16,833 nucleotides of DNA from Prevotella sp. UBA7594 (GCA_002490315.1 DLKG01000090.1:49983-66815); one strand, 5' to 3'; positions 7,696 through 16,374 are shown, numbered from the stretch's first letter. Made by a program: numbers and translations. The notes: a model not told the origin generated them from the sequence alone.

Positions 7696-10600
7696 CTATT
7701 TCCTGACAATAACCTTTTTCACACTTCCGTCAGCCATCTTGATGATGTTGATGCCATTCTGGAGAGCATTGAGCTTCATGCCGTTTACGGTGTAGATGCC
7801 CACAACCGTTCTGCTCTTCTCCACATTAGCCGTTTCAACGCCCGTAACAGGCTCCCTGTAGCCCTTCTTGCTCAGGGCGAGCACCGTAGGATAAGCGCCG
7901 CGCGTAGTCGGCATGAACGTGATGGCCTTCGTCTTCTTCGACTTGTCTACTGGCAGCGTGTACTCGAAGGTACGGAACTTCAGACGATCGTCGAATTCGT
8001 CGGCTGCATAGTCATCAACAGCATTGACTATCATGCGGCCCAAGCCATATACAGCCTCATTGCCACTTGCGTAGTAGCCGTACCAGTCGCTTGGCACGAA
8101 TGTCTGGCTGTCGCTGTTGGAGTCGTCCTCATAGACTGCATGAACGTCAAACTCCGACGCACCGTTGGCGGAGATTACGAGCATGTAGATTTCCTCCAAC
8201 TTCTCAGGAGCGGCGAGCGTGAGCGTGTACTCCTTGTCGGATTCCTTCATCAGGAGAGCACTGTTGGCAGCAACATCAGCCACCTTATATTCGATACCGC
8301 TCTTCGACGTAACCACACCGTCGCTTCCGCAGAGAGCACCTTCAGCCTTCACGTCCGACGTGTAGAGCACCCATCCCTGGTCGTCGAGTGTGCCTGTAGT
8401 GTGAGAAGCCGCAGGAGTAGCCTCGGCTATCACGTCGGCATTCCATCCTGTCACCTGCATAGGCCCGTTCACAGGAATGGCATCCTCGAACTGCTCGTAA
8501 GCCTCAACCTCTGCCATCGACGGATAGAAGTAGACATTGAGGTTGCCTACGATGGCAAGATACTTCGTGGTCTTGTACTCGGGGAAGATATACTCCAGCT
8601 CCGAAACCTCCTGAAGGTCGGAGAAGGTCTTCACAATCTGCATGTTGGTGAGGTCGTTGCCAACGGCAATGCTTATATCCTTGTTGACAAATCCCTCCTG
8701 GTCGTTGTCGTTCACGCCCTTGTTGCCGTTAGGCAGGCTCACTACAACCTTCGAGAGATTCCACGGCTTGTCCTCGGGGGCGGTGAAGATAGTCCAGAGG
8801 TCGTTCTTGTGTGTGGAGATAGTCTCTATCTGCTCAAGAGCCTCTGAAGTCTTGTCGCCGTCGGTGAGTCCGTCGATGTCGTACTTGTCGTACTCAGCCT
8901 CGTAAGAATAGTCGCTCTTGTAGTGGCGCACCTCTGCCTTCGCACCCTTCAGCACGTTGGGCTGATCCTTAGAGTCGACAGCCACATTGACCGTGCACTC
9001 CTTGTAAGAGCCACCGTTGTCGACACGTATCACGACATTGGCTGTGCCCATCGCACGCTGAGCTGTAACGGGAACAGAGAAGGTGCTCGAAGCCTTGTCC
9101 TCGGTGATTTCGCCGACTGTGACATTGCCTTTAACCTTTGCTGTGCAAGTGAACGAAGTGGCGCGGCTGTCGGTGCCAAGATCGTACTTCACCTTCACTA
9201 CCTTTGTCTCGCCAGCCTCCATCTTGAGCGACTCCTGGTCGACGCTCACGGTCATGTTGTTCTCTTCCTTGCCGTATACCTCAAACTCCCAAATACGCAA
9301 CGTTCCGTTCACATGCGGTATGAGCTTCACGTAGCGTGCCTTGTAAGGAGCGATGTAGTCGGTCTTGATGCTCTCGTCGGCGCGGTTCTCTGTGTCTACA
9401 ACAGTAGTCCAGTTCTCACCGTCGTCAGACAGCTGAATCTTGTAGGAATCGATCTGGTCGACGCCGCTCTCCGGACCTGAGTTGCCGTCGTAGATGCGGA
9501 AGCCGTACATGCGATAGGCACCGAGGCAGTCGAACACCACCCAGTTGTCTGAGCTGACGTTGCACCACTTGGCGCTTGTGCTTGACGGATTGGTGACGCC
9601 GTCGATGATCTTGTCGGGCACCTCAGTAGAGTTGGTAGAGCCGCTGTAGTCGACCACCTTCTTGCCTCTCACGACGTTCTGCACGTCGGCAAACTCGCTG
9701 TCGCTCATCACGTCGATGACCTCGGCCTGTGTTGTGGAAGTGCCCACAGAGTTGGTGACGTCCACGCTCACCTTCTGCTTGCCGGTCTTGGTGGCAATAA
9801 CAGTGATGGTCTTCTCCGTCAGCGAGCTGCCATCGGCAAGCTTCAGTCCGTCGGGCAAAGTCCATTTCCATGCGGTCGGCGCACCCGTGGCGTTGGCGGT
9901 GATGGTAGTCTGCTCGCCCACCTTCAGATAGCTCTTTCCGAGCGAGAAGGTTACGGTTGGCGCAGTGGCTTTAGGATAGTCCATGCGGATGGTCTTGCCC
10001 TCCTGCTGGCGCATGTCCTTCATCACCGGCACAACGGCAAAGTTGACGAAAGCGTCCGTTCCGATACGCTCGAACGTTGGCACATAGAAAGCCTCGTCGC
10101 GTGTCTGACCCACGAGAGTGCGTGAGCCGTCGGCAGTCTCCTTATAGATATCGAAGTGGTCGAAATCGTTGCTGTAGTCGTAGTCCCATGTGAGGCGCAC
10201 ATCGCCCTTCGCCTCGCCGAGCACACTCTCCGACGCGAGGTTCTTCACCTCCACCGAAGCCGGGGCATATCCAGCCGGGAGCAAGTCGAGTTCGCCGAGC
10301 GACATAGTGTAGGCAGCCACGTCGGCAGATGCCTTGAGGTTCAATGCCACCATATATATAGTCTTGCCGTTGAGCGACGAGAGGTCGTACTCAGCCACTG
10401 TCCATCCGTTCTTCTCGGATGTGGTCGGGTTGGCAAGTGTCACGTCGGGTGTGGTGGAGCTTGATGTAGAGAGTTTCACCTCCACCGAGCCCTTGGTGCT
10501 GGTCTTGTAGACGAGGCGCAGTTTGCCGCCGTTCTCCACGCTCACCATGGTCTTGTAGAGACGCATGAGATGGTCGCCGGATGTGAGCTTGCCGCTCACC

Positions 10601-11922
10601 TTGATGCTTGAGCCGAAGTTGTAGGCGTCATCCCAGTCGATGTCGACAGCGAGCGAGCCCTTGTTCTCTATCCACCAGCGCCATGTAGGCATGATGCTCT
10701 GCACGCCAGAGTGGTACCAGTCTTGTGTGCCTGCCTTCACGCCCTCTACAAAGCGGTGCTTGCCCACGCCCACGCAGAACGACGATGTGAACGGCATGGA
10801 GTTGATGACCGAGCGCTCAAGCACACGTCCTGAGATGCCCGACCAAGTGCCGGAGGTGGATGTCGGGTCGCCCTCGTTGTTCACCCACATCTGCGACTCG
10901 TTCTGGAATGTCTTCTTAATTGCGGCATAGGCACTTTCGCCAGTGTCGTTTTTGCCGAGAAGGTTCTTCACGTTGTCCTTCCAGATACGCTCCTCAGGGC
11001 AGAAGAGGTCGAGCGAGCCTACGTGGCCGTCGGTAGGCATGGCTGCGTTGAGATGATACTGGAATCCGGTGTGTCCGGAGTTCACCACCTGCACGCCGGC
11101 GTAGAGTTTCGAGAATGTCTCAGCCTCGGTACAGCCGAGCTCGGTGGCATAGCTGCGGTAGTCGCCCGCTGCGCCATACTCGAGGAACTGCGACGTGTTC
11201 TTGTGAGTTTTAAGTATGTCGGCGTTGGGTCTGCGCGATGCGTTGTACCACTGTATCTCCATCTGGGTGTCGCCGTTCTCGTCGGCAATCTTGTTGAATT
11301 CCTTGATGAAAGCCACCCACTCTGACGTTGAGCCGCCACCGGTCTCCTCATTGATGAACCATCCGTCGAAGCCCATATACTTGGCTATCTCGTAGAGTTT
11401 CTTGGCATATATGTAGACTCCGTTCTCTGTGGTGAGCATCTGGCGCACCCATGTCTGTGTGCCACCGTATGCCGACGGCGGGAAGAATATCTGTCCGAGC
11501 GACTTCACACCGCTCTGGTGGGCTGCGTCGGTAGAGCCTGCCGGAGGCGGGATGATGATGCCCTCAGAGGCTGAACCTGCCCAATAGACGAGCTTGTCCA
11601 TATACTGCCAGTAGGTGGGCTGATAGCCGAGGAAGTTGTTGGCTCCCTGCGACGGACACATAGAGCATGTCGGGAAGAGGATTGTAGCGTCGCAAATCTG
11701 TCCTTCGTAGTATTGGTTTTTGTTGGCCTTCATGAGCGTAGGCTCCTTGAAGCGGTTGGCCAATGGCACGCGGGCACGGTTGAACTTGGCGTCCTTGTCG
11801 GTCTCGGGCGACCAGTTTTTGATGTCGTCGGGATGCCAGCATCCACCGTAGGGCTGCTGTGCATAGACGTTCTGCATGAACATGGCTGCGAGAGCCATGA
11901 GGATAAGTCTACTGTTCTTCAT
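7696..11922 (-). CDS. Secreted multidomain GH85 endo-beta-N-acetylglucosaminidase (GH85-1)
   Basis: This 1408-residue enzyme is predicted to hydrolyse the GlcNAc-beta-1,4-GlcNAc bond of the N-glycan chitobiose core (EC 3.2.1.96). Residues 1-21 are a signal peptide (NVYA-QQ) with no lipobox. The GH85 catalytic barrel spans about 45-425, with YWQYMDKLVYWAG, IIIPPPA, GVKSLGQIFFPP and GFDGWFINEE. By analogy with Endo-A (Asn171/Glu173), Asn191 would orient the oxazoline intermediate and Glu193 would be the acid/base. By eye the domains that follow are a beta-sandwich (about 425-555), an Fn3-like domain (556-640), an Ig/PKD-like domain (653-738), a discoidin F5/8C-type domain (745-885), another beta-sandwich (888-983), a second discoidin-like domain (985-1145), an uncharacterised beta-rich module (1155-1355) and a short tail (about 1370-1408) resembling a type IX secretion sorting signal. 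Only the GH85 and first discoidin calls are firm. It has its own putative ECF promoter and terminator. Its paralogue lies immediately upstream. Confidence 0.9.
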   Translation of the reverse strand: MKNSRLILMALAAMFMQNVYAQQPYGGCWHPDDIKNWSPETDKDAKFNRARVPLANRFKEPTLMKANKNQYYEGQICDATILFPTCSMCPSQGANNFLGYQPTYWQYMDKLVYWAGSASEGIIIPPPAGSTDAAHQSGVKSLGQIFFPPSAYGGTQTWVRQMLTTENGVYIYAKKLYEIAKYMGFDGWFINEETGGGSTSEWVAFIKEFNKIADENGDTQMEIQWYNASRRPNADILKTHKNTSQFLEYGAAGDYRSYATELGCTEAETFSKLYAGVQVVNSGHTGFQYHLNAAMPTDGHVGSLDLFCPEERIWKDNVKNLLGKNDTGESAYAAIKKTFQNESQMWVNNEGDPTSTSGTWSGISGRVLERSVINSMPFTSSFCVGVGKHRFVEGVKAGTQDWYHSGVQSIMPTWRWWIENKGSLAVDIDWDDAYNFGSSIKVSGKLTSGDHLMRLYKTMVSVENGGKLRLVYKTSTKGSVEVKLSTSSSTTPDVTLANPTTSEKNGWTVAEYDLSSLNGKTIYMVALNLKASADVAAYTMSLGELDLLPAGYAPASVEVKNLASESVLGEAKGDVRLTWDYDYSNDFDHFDIYKETADGSRTLVGQTRDEAFYVPTFERIGTDAFVNFAVVPVMKDMRQQEGKTIRMDYPKATAPTVTFSLGKSYLKVGEQTTITANATGAPTAWKWTLPDGLKLADGSSLTEKTITVIATKTGKQKVSVDVTNSVGTSTTQAEVIDVMSDSEFADVQNVVRGKKVVDYSGSTNSTEVPDKIIDGVTNPSSTSAKWCNVSSDNWVVFDCLGAYRMYGFRIYDGNSGPESGVDQIDSYKIQLSDDGENWTTVVDTENRADESIKTDYIAPYKARYVKLIPHVNGTLRIWEFEVYGKEENNMTVSVDQESLKMEAGETKVVKVKYDLGTDSRATSFTCTAKVKGNVTVGEITEDKASSTFSVPVTAQRAMGTANVVIRVDNGGSYKECTVNVAVDSKDQPNVLKGAKAEVRHYKSDYSYEAEYDKYDIDGLTDGDKTSEALEQIETISTHKNDLWTIFTAPEDKPWNLSKVVVSLPNGNKGVNDNDQEGFVNKDISIAVGNDLTNMQIVKTFSDLQEVSELEYIFPEYKTTKYLAIVGNLNVYFYPSMAEVEAYEQFEDAIPVNGPMQVTGWNADVIAEATPAASHTTGTLDDQGWVLYTSDVKAEGALCGSDGVVTSKSGIEYKVADVAANSALLMKESDKEYTLTLAAPEKLEEIYMLVISANGASEFDVHAVYEDDSNSDSQTFVPSDWYGYYASGNEAVYGLGRMIVNAVDDYAADEFDDRLKFRTFEYTLPVDKSKKTKAITFMPTTRGAYPTVLALSKKGYREPVTGVETANVEKSRTVVGIYTVNGMKLNALQNGINIIKMADGSVKKVIVRK

Positions 11923-11977
11923 TTAATTAAGCTTTTAGTTATATAATAAAAGTAATAAATCTCAGGTTTTTACTTAT

Positions 11978-12005
11978 ATAACAACCGAGCAGCAAAAAAC
12001 ACTTA
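11978..12005 (-). promoter_or_regulatory. Putative ECF-sigma promoter, copy B (GH85-1)
   Basis: On the minus strand this reads TAAGTGTTTTTT, 9 nt, TTGTTAT, ending 55 nt before the GH85-1 ATG. Both blocks are identical to copy A upstream of fecR, and the spacer length is the same. The element starts directly after the T tract of the GH85-2 terminator, so termination and re-initiation are packed into about 80 bp. Confidence 0.65.
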
Positions 12006-12006
12006 G

Positions 12007-12056
12007 AAAAAAAAACAAAAAGCGTCCGTAGTGCTATCGACAGCACCAACGGACGC
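12007..12056 (-). terminator. Intrinsic terminator of GH85-2
   Basis: The stem pairs 12022-12029 with 12049-12056 (8 bp, perfect). After a small bulge it continues with 12031-12035 against 12042-12046 (5 bp). On the minus strand it is followed by TTTTTG and nine further Ts (12021 down to 12007). The stem begins 32 nt after the GH85-2 stop codon. GH85-2 and GH85-1 are therefore probably separate transcripts. Confidence 0.88.
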
Positions 12057-12088
12057 AAATAAAGCTTAGCTTAATTAAAAGAAAACTA

Positions 12089-15000
12089 CTACTTCTTATA
12101 TACTTTCTTTCCACCTATTATATATATATGCCCCTTCTGCATTCTGTTGACACGCTGACCAGCGACATTATATATAATATCATTATTGTTCTGCTTATTG
12201 AAGATGCCTTCAATGCCTGTTTCCGGCTCCTCGAATCCAGTCTTCGACACTGCAAAGACTGAAGGCACTCCACCCGAAGTGCGTGTGACAGTGAGCGACT
12301 CGAGAGTCTTGTGCTCGTCGAGAGCTATGCAATCCTCAAAGAGACGGAAGTTGTAGTTGTATTCATAGTACCAGTCGTACGGACTGAAACGTCCGAGACC
12401 ATACACAGCCTCGCCCTGGTTTTCGTCAGTGTTATACCAGTCGTCTGCCGTCATCTCCTTAGCCTCGCCGCTCGTACCGTCTGAATAGTTGGGCACGACA
12501 GAGAATGTCGACGTGCCGTCGGCACTTGTGAAGAGCAACTGTACCTCACTGCAAGCGGCAGGAGTGCCCAATGTCAGCGTGTGGCTATCGTCGTCCTTCA
12601 TCACAAGAGCATTGTTTGAAGTGTAAGGCGCCAGACGGAATACTGTGCCGTTCTTTGTTGTCACCTTGCGGCTATCGTCGCTTATAGCTCCTTTCTTCTT
12701 GGCACTTGCCGAATAGAACACATAGCCGTTGGAGTCGAGTGAGCCGTTAGTTGTAGACTCATCTTCGTACACCTCGTTGATAACGTCGTAGTTCCATCCG
12801 TTTATCGCCACGGGGCCATCCTTTGTTGCCAATTGCTCAAACGCCTCAATCTCAGCCATAGAGCCATAGTAGTAGGAGTTGAGCGTGCAGATGACAGCAA
12901 CATACTTGCCTCCGCGCGACTCGGGCAATATGCACTCAAGCTCTGACACCTCGCCAAGGTTCTCGAAAGTCTTCACAACGGTAAGGTCGGAGAGTTTGTC
13001 AAACTTGTTGCCTATGGCAATGCTTATCTCCTTGTTCACTATGCCCGACACACCATTGTCGTTCTCTCCCTTATTGTTGTTGGGCAAGTGTACCCTTACT
13101 TTAGAGATATCCCATTCGCCGTCAGGATTTGCCACGTATGCCACAATGTCCTTAGAGTGTGTGGAAGGCTGCAGGTCGTTTATCGACGCGAAGGCATCGG
13201 CTGCATTGTCGCCGTCGGTCAGTCCGGCTGCATCATATTCTGTATACTTAGCCTTGGAAGCGTCGCCATCAGTAGAATACTGGCGCACTTTGCCGGCAAC
13301 TCCACTAAGCACGTTTGGCTGTGAGTCGCAGTCGAGAGTGACCTTCACTACCGATTCCTTATACGAACCACCGTTGTTCACCTGTACGGTAAGGTCGGTC
13401 TCGCCCATTTGCTTTGACGCCACTACCGGCACCGTGAACGTAGAGTTGGCCTTGTTCTCGGTGATCTCGCCAACAGTGACAAGATTGTTCGACGGAGTGA
13501 CAACACACTTGAACTGAGCGTCGCGCTCGTCGCCTCCAAGATCGTATTTCACCGTGAGGTTACGAGTCTCGCCAGCCTCCATTGTCATGTTGTTTGTCTC
13601 CAACGACATGGTGAGGTTGCTGTCGTCGCGTCCGAACACCTCGAACTCCCATATACGCAGTGTGCCGTTGACATGCGGCGAAAGTCTCACGTAGCGTGCC
13701 TTCATAGGCGGGATGTAAGCTTCCTTGACAGAAATCTTGTCCTCGCCCTCGCGCTCGACAACCGTTGTCCAGTTCTCGCCGTCGTTAGAGAGCTCTATCG
13801 TGTATGAGTCGATCTGGTCGCATCCGCTCTCAGGACCTGAGTTGGCGTCGAAGATCTTAAATCCGTATATGCGGTAGGCATTCTCGAGGTCGATAGTCAC
13901 CCAGTTGTCGGCACCCACATTACACCACTTAGCCGAGGTGCTCTGAGGATTCTCCACACCGTCGATGATGTTGTCGGGCACCTCTGTGCTGTTGGTAGAG
14001 CCGTTATACCCTACCACCGTTTTCTTCAAAGCCACATTCTGCACCTCGGCGAGGGCTGCATCGTCTGCCATAACGTCAAGAGCGTCGATTGTGGTGGTCG
14101 ATGTACCAACGTTGTTTGTTGCCTTCACCGTAACAACCTGTTTTCCTACGGCCGTTGCCACTACAGTGATGGTCTGGTCGGTGAGTTTGGAGCCTTCCGC
14201 AAGTTTCAATCCTTCGGGCAGTACCCACTCAAAGCTCTTCGGATTGCCTGAGCCGTTGGCTGTCAGAGTGACGCTCTCTCCTACCTTTACATAACTCTTC
14301 GAAAGCGACAGTGTCACTTCAGGAGCCTTTGGCGTTGGATAGTTGTTCTTCACGTCCACCGACTTCTGCTGCTTCATGTCCTTCATCACCGGCACTACCT
14401 TCACGGTGATGTAGGCATCGTTGGCATTACGCTCGAACGACGGGATATAGAAAGCTTCGTCGCGGGTCTGTCCTACAAGGTTGAGTTGTCCGTCGGCGGT
14501 CTCTGTATAGATATCGAAATGGTCGAAGTCGGCATTATAGTCAAAGTCCCATGTCACACGAATGTCACCCTTCAGCTCGCCCAAGCGGTTGTCCGTGGCG
14601 AGATTCTTCACTTCAACAGCATTTGGTGCATAGTCCTTGGGCAACACTGCCACCTCGCCAAGATTGAGTGCGAAGTCGCTTATCTCTGCATCAGCCTTGA
14701 TGTTGAACGCAATCATATAGACGGTCTTGCCATTAAGGCTTGAGAGATCGAAGTCGGCAATGGTCCATCCGTTTTTCTCTGTTGTCTTGGCTGCAGTGAG
14801 AGTGACGTCGGGTGTGGTGGAGCTGCTTGTCGACAGTTTTGCCTCTAAGGCAGCCTTTGAAGCCGATTTATATACAAGTCGCAGCGTGCCGCCGTTGGCG
14901 ACAGGAATCATGGTCTTGTACAGTCGCATGAGATGGTCGCCGGCAGAGAGCTTGCCTGCCACCTTGAAGCTCGAGCCTACATTCCACGCATTGTCCCAGT

Positions 15001-16291
15001 CGATAGTCACCTTAAGGTCGCCCTTGTTCTCTATCCACCAGCGCCATGTAGGCAGAATGCTCTGCATGCCACTGTGATACCAGTCTTGCGTGCCTGCCAC
15101 CTTGCCTTCCACAAAGCGGTGCTTGCCGTCGCCTACCGACATGCTACTTACGAATGGCATACTTGAGATGGCAGAACGCTCAAGCACTGCACCCGATACG
15201 CCAGGCCATGAGTCGGAACTTATCTGCGACGGGTCGCCCTCAAAGTTCACCCACATGTCCTCCTCGTTGTCGAATGTCTTTGTCATAGCAGCGTAAGCCA
15301 CAGAGCCATGATTGTCGGTTGAGCTGCCAAGATAGTCCTTCACGTTGTCTTTCCAAATGCGCTCCTCCGGGCAGAAAAGGTCGAGCGAGCCGACATGACC
15401 GGTTGTTGGCATGGCCTTGCGCAATGTGGGTCCCCATCCTGTGTGTCCGTTGGAGACAGTCTGCACACCGGCATAGATTTTTGAGAATGTCTCCGCCTCG
15501 GTACATCCGAGTTCTGACGCTTCTGAGCGATAGTCGCCTGCGGCTCCATACTCGAGGAACTGCGATGTGTTTTTGTGTGTGGTGAGCATTTTCTTAGACG
15601 GCGAGCGGTCGGAATTGTACCACTGTATCTCCATCTGTGTATCGCCGTTGGCCTCGGCTATCTCCATGAATTCCTTCACGAATGGAGCCCAAGCCTCGTC
15701 GGAGAAGCCCGTTTCCTCATTGATGAACCATCCGTCGAAGCCCATATACTTGGCTATCTCGTAGAGCTTTTGTGCATAGATATACTTGCCCTCTTCCTTG
15801 GTGAGCATCTGGTCTACCCATGTCATTGTTCCACCATAGGCTGTCGGCGGGAAGAATATCTGGCCTAAGGCTTTCACTCCCTGGGCGTGGGCTGCATCGA
15901 TGCTTGGTGCAGGTGGCGGAATGATGATGCCCTCGGAAGCTGAGCCGGCCCAGTAGACCAGCTTGTCCATATACTGCCAATATGTGGGCTGATAGCCGAG
16001 GAAGTTGTTGGCTCCCTGCGACGGACACATAGAGCATGTGGGGAAGAGGATTGTAGCGTCGCAAATCTGGCCTTCGTAATACTGGTTTTGGTTTGCCTTC
16101 ATGAGCGTAGGCTCCTTGAAACGGTTGGCGAGAGGCACGCGAGCACGATTGAACTTGGCGTCCTTGTCGGTCTCGGGCGACCATTTCTTAATGTCGTCGG
16201 GATGCCAACATCCGCCGTAAGGCTGCTGCGCATAGACGTTCTGCATGAACATGGCTGCGAGAGCCATGAGAATAAGTCTACTATTCTTCAT
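12089..16291 (-). CDS. Secreted multidomain GH85 endo-beta-N-acetylglucosaminidase (GH85-2)
   Basis: This 1400-residue paralogue of GH85-1 has the same domain order and the same predicted reaction on the N-glycan chitobiose core. The signal peptide (1-21) is identical to that of GH85-1. The catalytic barrel (about 45-425) keeps GFDGWFINEE, with Asn191 and Glu193 as the predicted catalytic pair. Next come the beta-sandwich and Fn3-like region (about 427-640), an Ig/PKD-like domain (657-741), a discoidin F5/8C-type domain (748-887, ending RIWEFEVFG), a beta-sandwich (892-987), a second discoidin-like domain (992-1152) and the uncharacterised module (about 1160-1352). A tail (about 1366-1400, IIYNVAGQRV then GHIYIIGGKKVYKK) resembles the C-terminal sorting tails of Prevotella-type secreted proteins. 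The first 128 residues differ from GH85-1 at only two positions (36 and 68), while the C-terminal third is clearly diverged. This suggests tandem duplication with unequal later change. It has its own putative ECF promoter and terminator. Confidence 0.9.
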   Translation of the reverse strand: MKNSRLILMALAAMFMQNVYAQQPYGGCWHPDDIKKWSPETDKDAKFNRARVPLANRFKEPTLMKANQNQYYEGQICDATILFPTCSMCPSQGANNFLGYQPTYWQYMDKLVYWAGSASEGIIIPPPAPSIDAAHAQGVKALGQIFFPPTAYGGTMTWVDQMLTKEEGKYIYAQKLYEIAKYMGFDGWFINEETGFSDEAWAPFVKEFMEIAEANGDTQMEIQWYNSDRSPSKKMLTTHKNTSQFLEYGAAGDYRSEASELGCTEAETFSKIYAGVQTVSNGHTGWGPTLRKAMPTTGHVGSLDLFCPEERIWKDNVKDYLGSSTDNHGSVAYAAMTKTFDNEEDMWVNFEGDPSQISSDSWPGVSGAVLERSAISSMPFVSSMSVGDGKHRFVEGKVAGTQDWYHSGMQSILPTWRWWIENKGDLKVTIDWDNAWNVGSSFKVAGKLSAGDHLMRLYKTMIPVANGGTLRLVYKSASKAALEAKLSTSSSTTPDVTLTAAKTTEKNGWTIADFDLSSLNGKTVYMIAFNIKADAEISDFALNLGEVAVLPKDYAPNAVEVKNLATDNRLGELKGDIRVTWDFDYNADFDHFDIYTETADGQLNLVGQTRDEAFYIPSFERNANDAYITVKVVPVMKDMKQQKSVDVKNNYPTPKAPEVTLSLSKSYVKVGESVTLTANGSGNPKSFEWVLPEGLKLAEGSKLTDQTITVVATAVGKQVVTVKATNNVGTSTTTIDALDVMADDAALAEVQNVALKKTVVGYNGSTNSTEVPDNIIDGVENPQSTSAKWCNVGADNWVTIDLENAYRIYGFKIFDANSGPESGCDQIDSYTIELSNDGENWTTVVEREGEDKISVKEAYIPPMKARYVRLSPHVNGTLRIWEFEVFGRDDSNLTMSLETNNMTMEAGETRNLTVKYDLGGDERDAQFKCVVTPSNNLVTVGEITENKANSTFTVPVVASKQMGETDLTVQVNNGGSYKESVVKVTLDCDSQPNVLSGVAGKVRQYSTDGDASKAKYTEYDAAGLTDGDNAADAFASINDLQPSTHSKDIVAYVANPDGEWDISKVRVHLPNNNKGENDNGVSGIVNKEISIAIGNKFDKLSDLTVVKTFENLGEVSELECILPESRGGKYVAVICTLNSYYYGSMAEIEAFEQLATKDGPVAINGWNYDVINEVYEDESTTNGSLDSNGYVFYSASAKKKGAISDDSRKVTTKNGTVFRLAPYTSNNALVMKDDDSHTLTLGTPAACSEVQLLFTSADGTSTFSVVPNYSDGTSGEAKEMTADDWYNTDENQGEAVYGLGRFSPYDWYYEYNYNFRLFEDCIALDEHKTLESLTVTRTSGGVPSVFAVSKTGFEEPETGIEGIFNKQNNNDIIYNVAGQRVNRMQKGHIYIIGGKKVYKK

Positions 16292-16345
16292 TTGTCAAGT
16301 TTTTAGTTATATTTAAATAATTTCGTAGTTTCTATTTGTATAATT

Positions 16346-16374
16346 ATAACAAACTAACAACTAAAAAACACTTA
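16346..16374 (-). promoter_or_regulatory. Putative ECF-sigma promoter, copy C (GH85-2)
   Basis: On the minus strand this reads TAAGTGTTTTTT, 10 nt, TTGTTAT, ending 54 nt before the GH85-2 ATG. The blocks are identical to copies A and B and the spacer is one base longer. The proximal leader (ATATAACTAAAA-CTT just before the ATG) is also shared with GH85-1, so the promoter was probably duplicated together with the gene. Confidence 0.62.

Noticed and set aside
7474..8847. A 457-codon plus-strand open frame reaching from the spacer into GH85-1
   Set aside because: Its start lies in the repeat and terminator, and most of it is antisense to GH85-1. The composition is that of a shadow frame and no domain is visible.
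11922..12079. A 12-bp inverted repeat containing TTAATTAA flanking the GH85 intergenic region
   Set aside because: Eight of the twelve bases are self-palindromic, so the match is partly trivial. No transposase, target duplication or other sign of mobility accompanies it.
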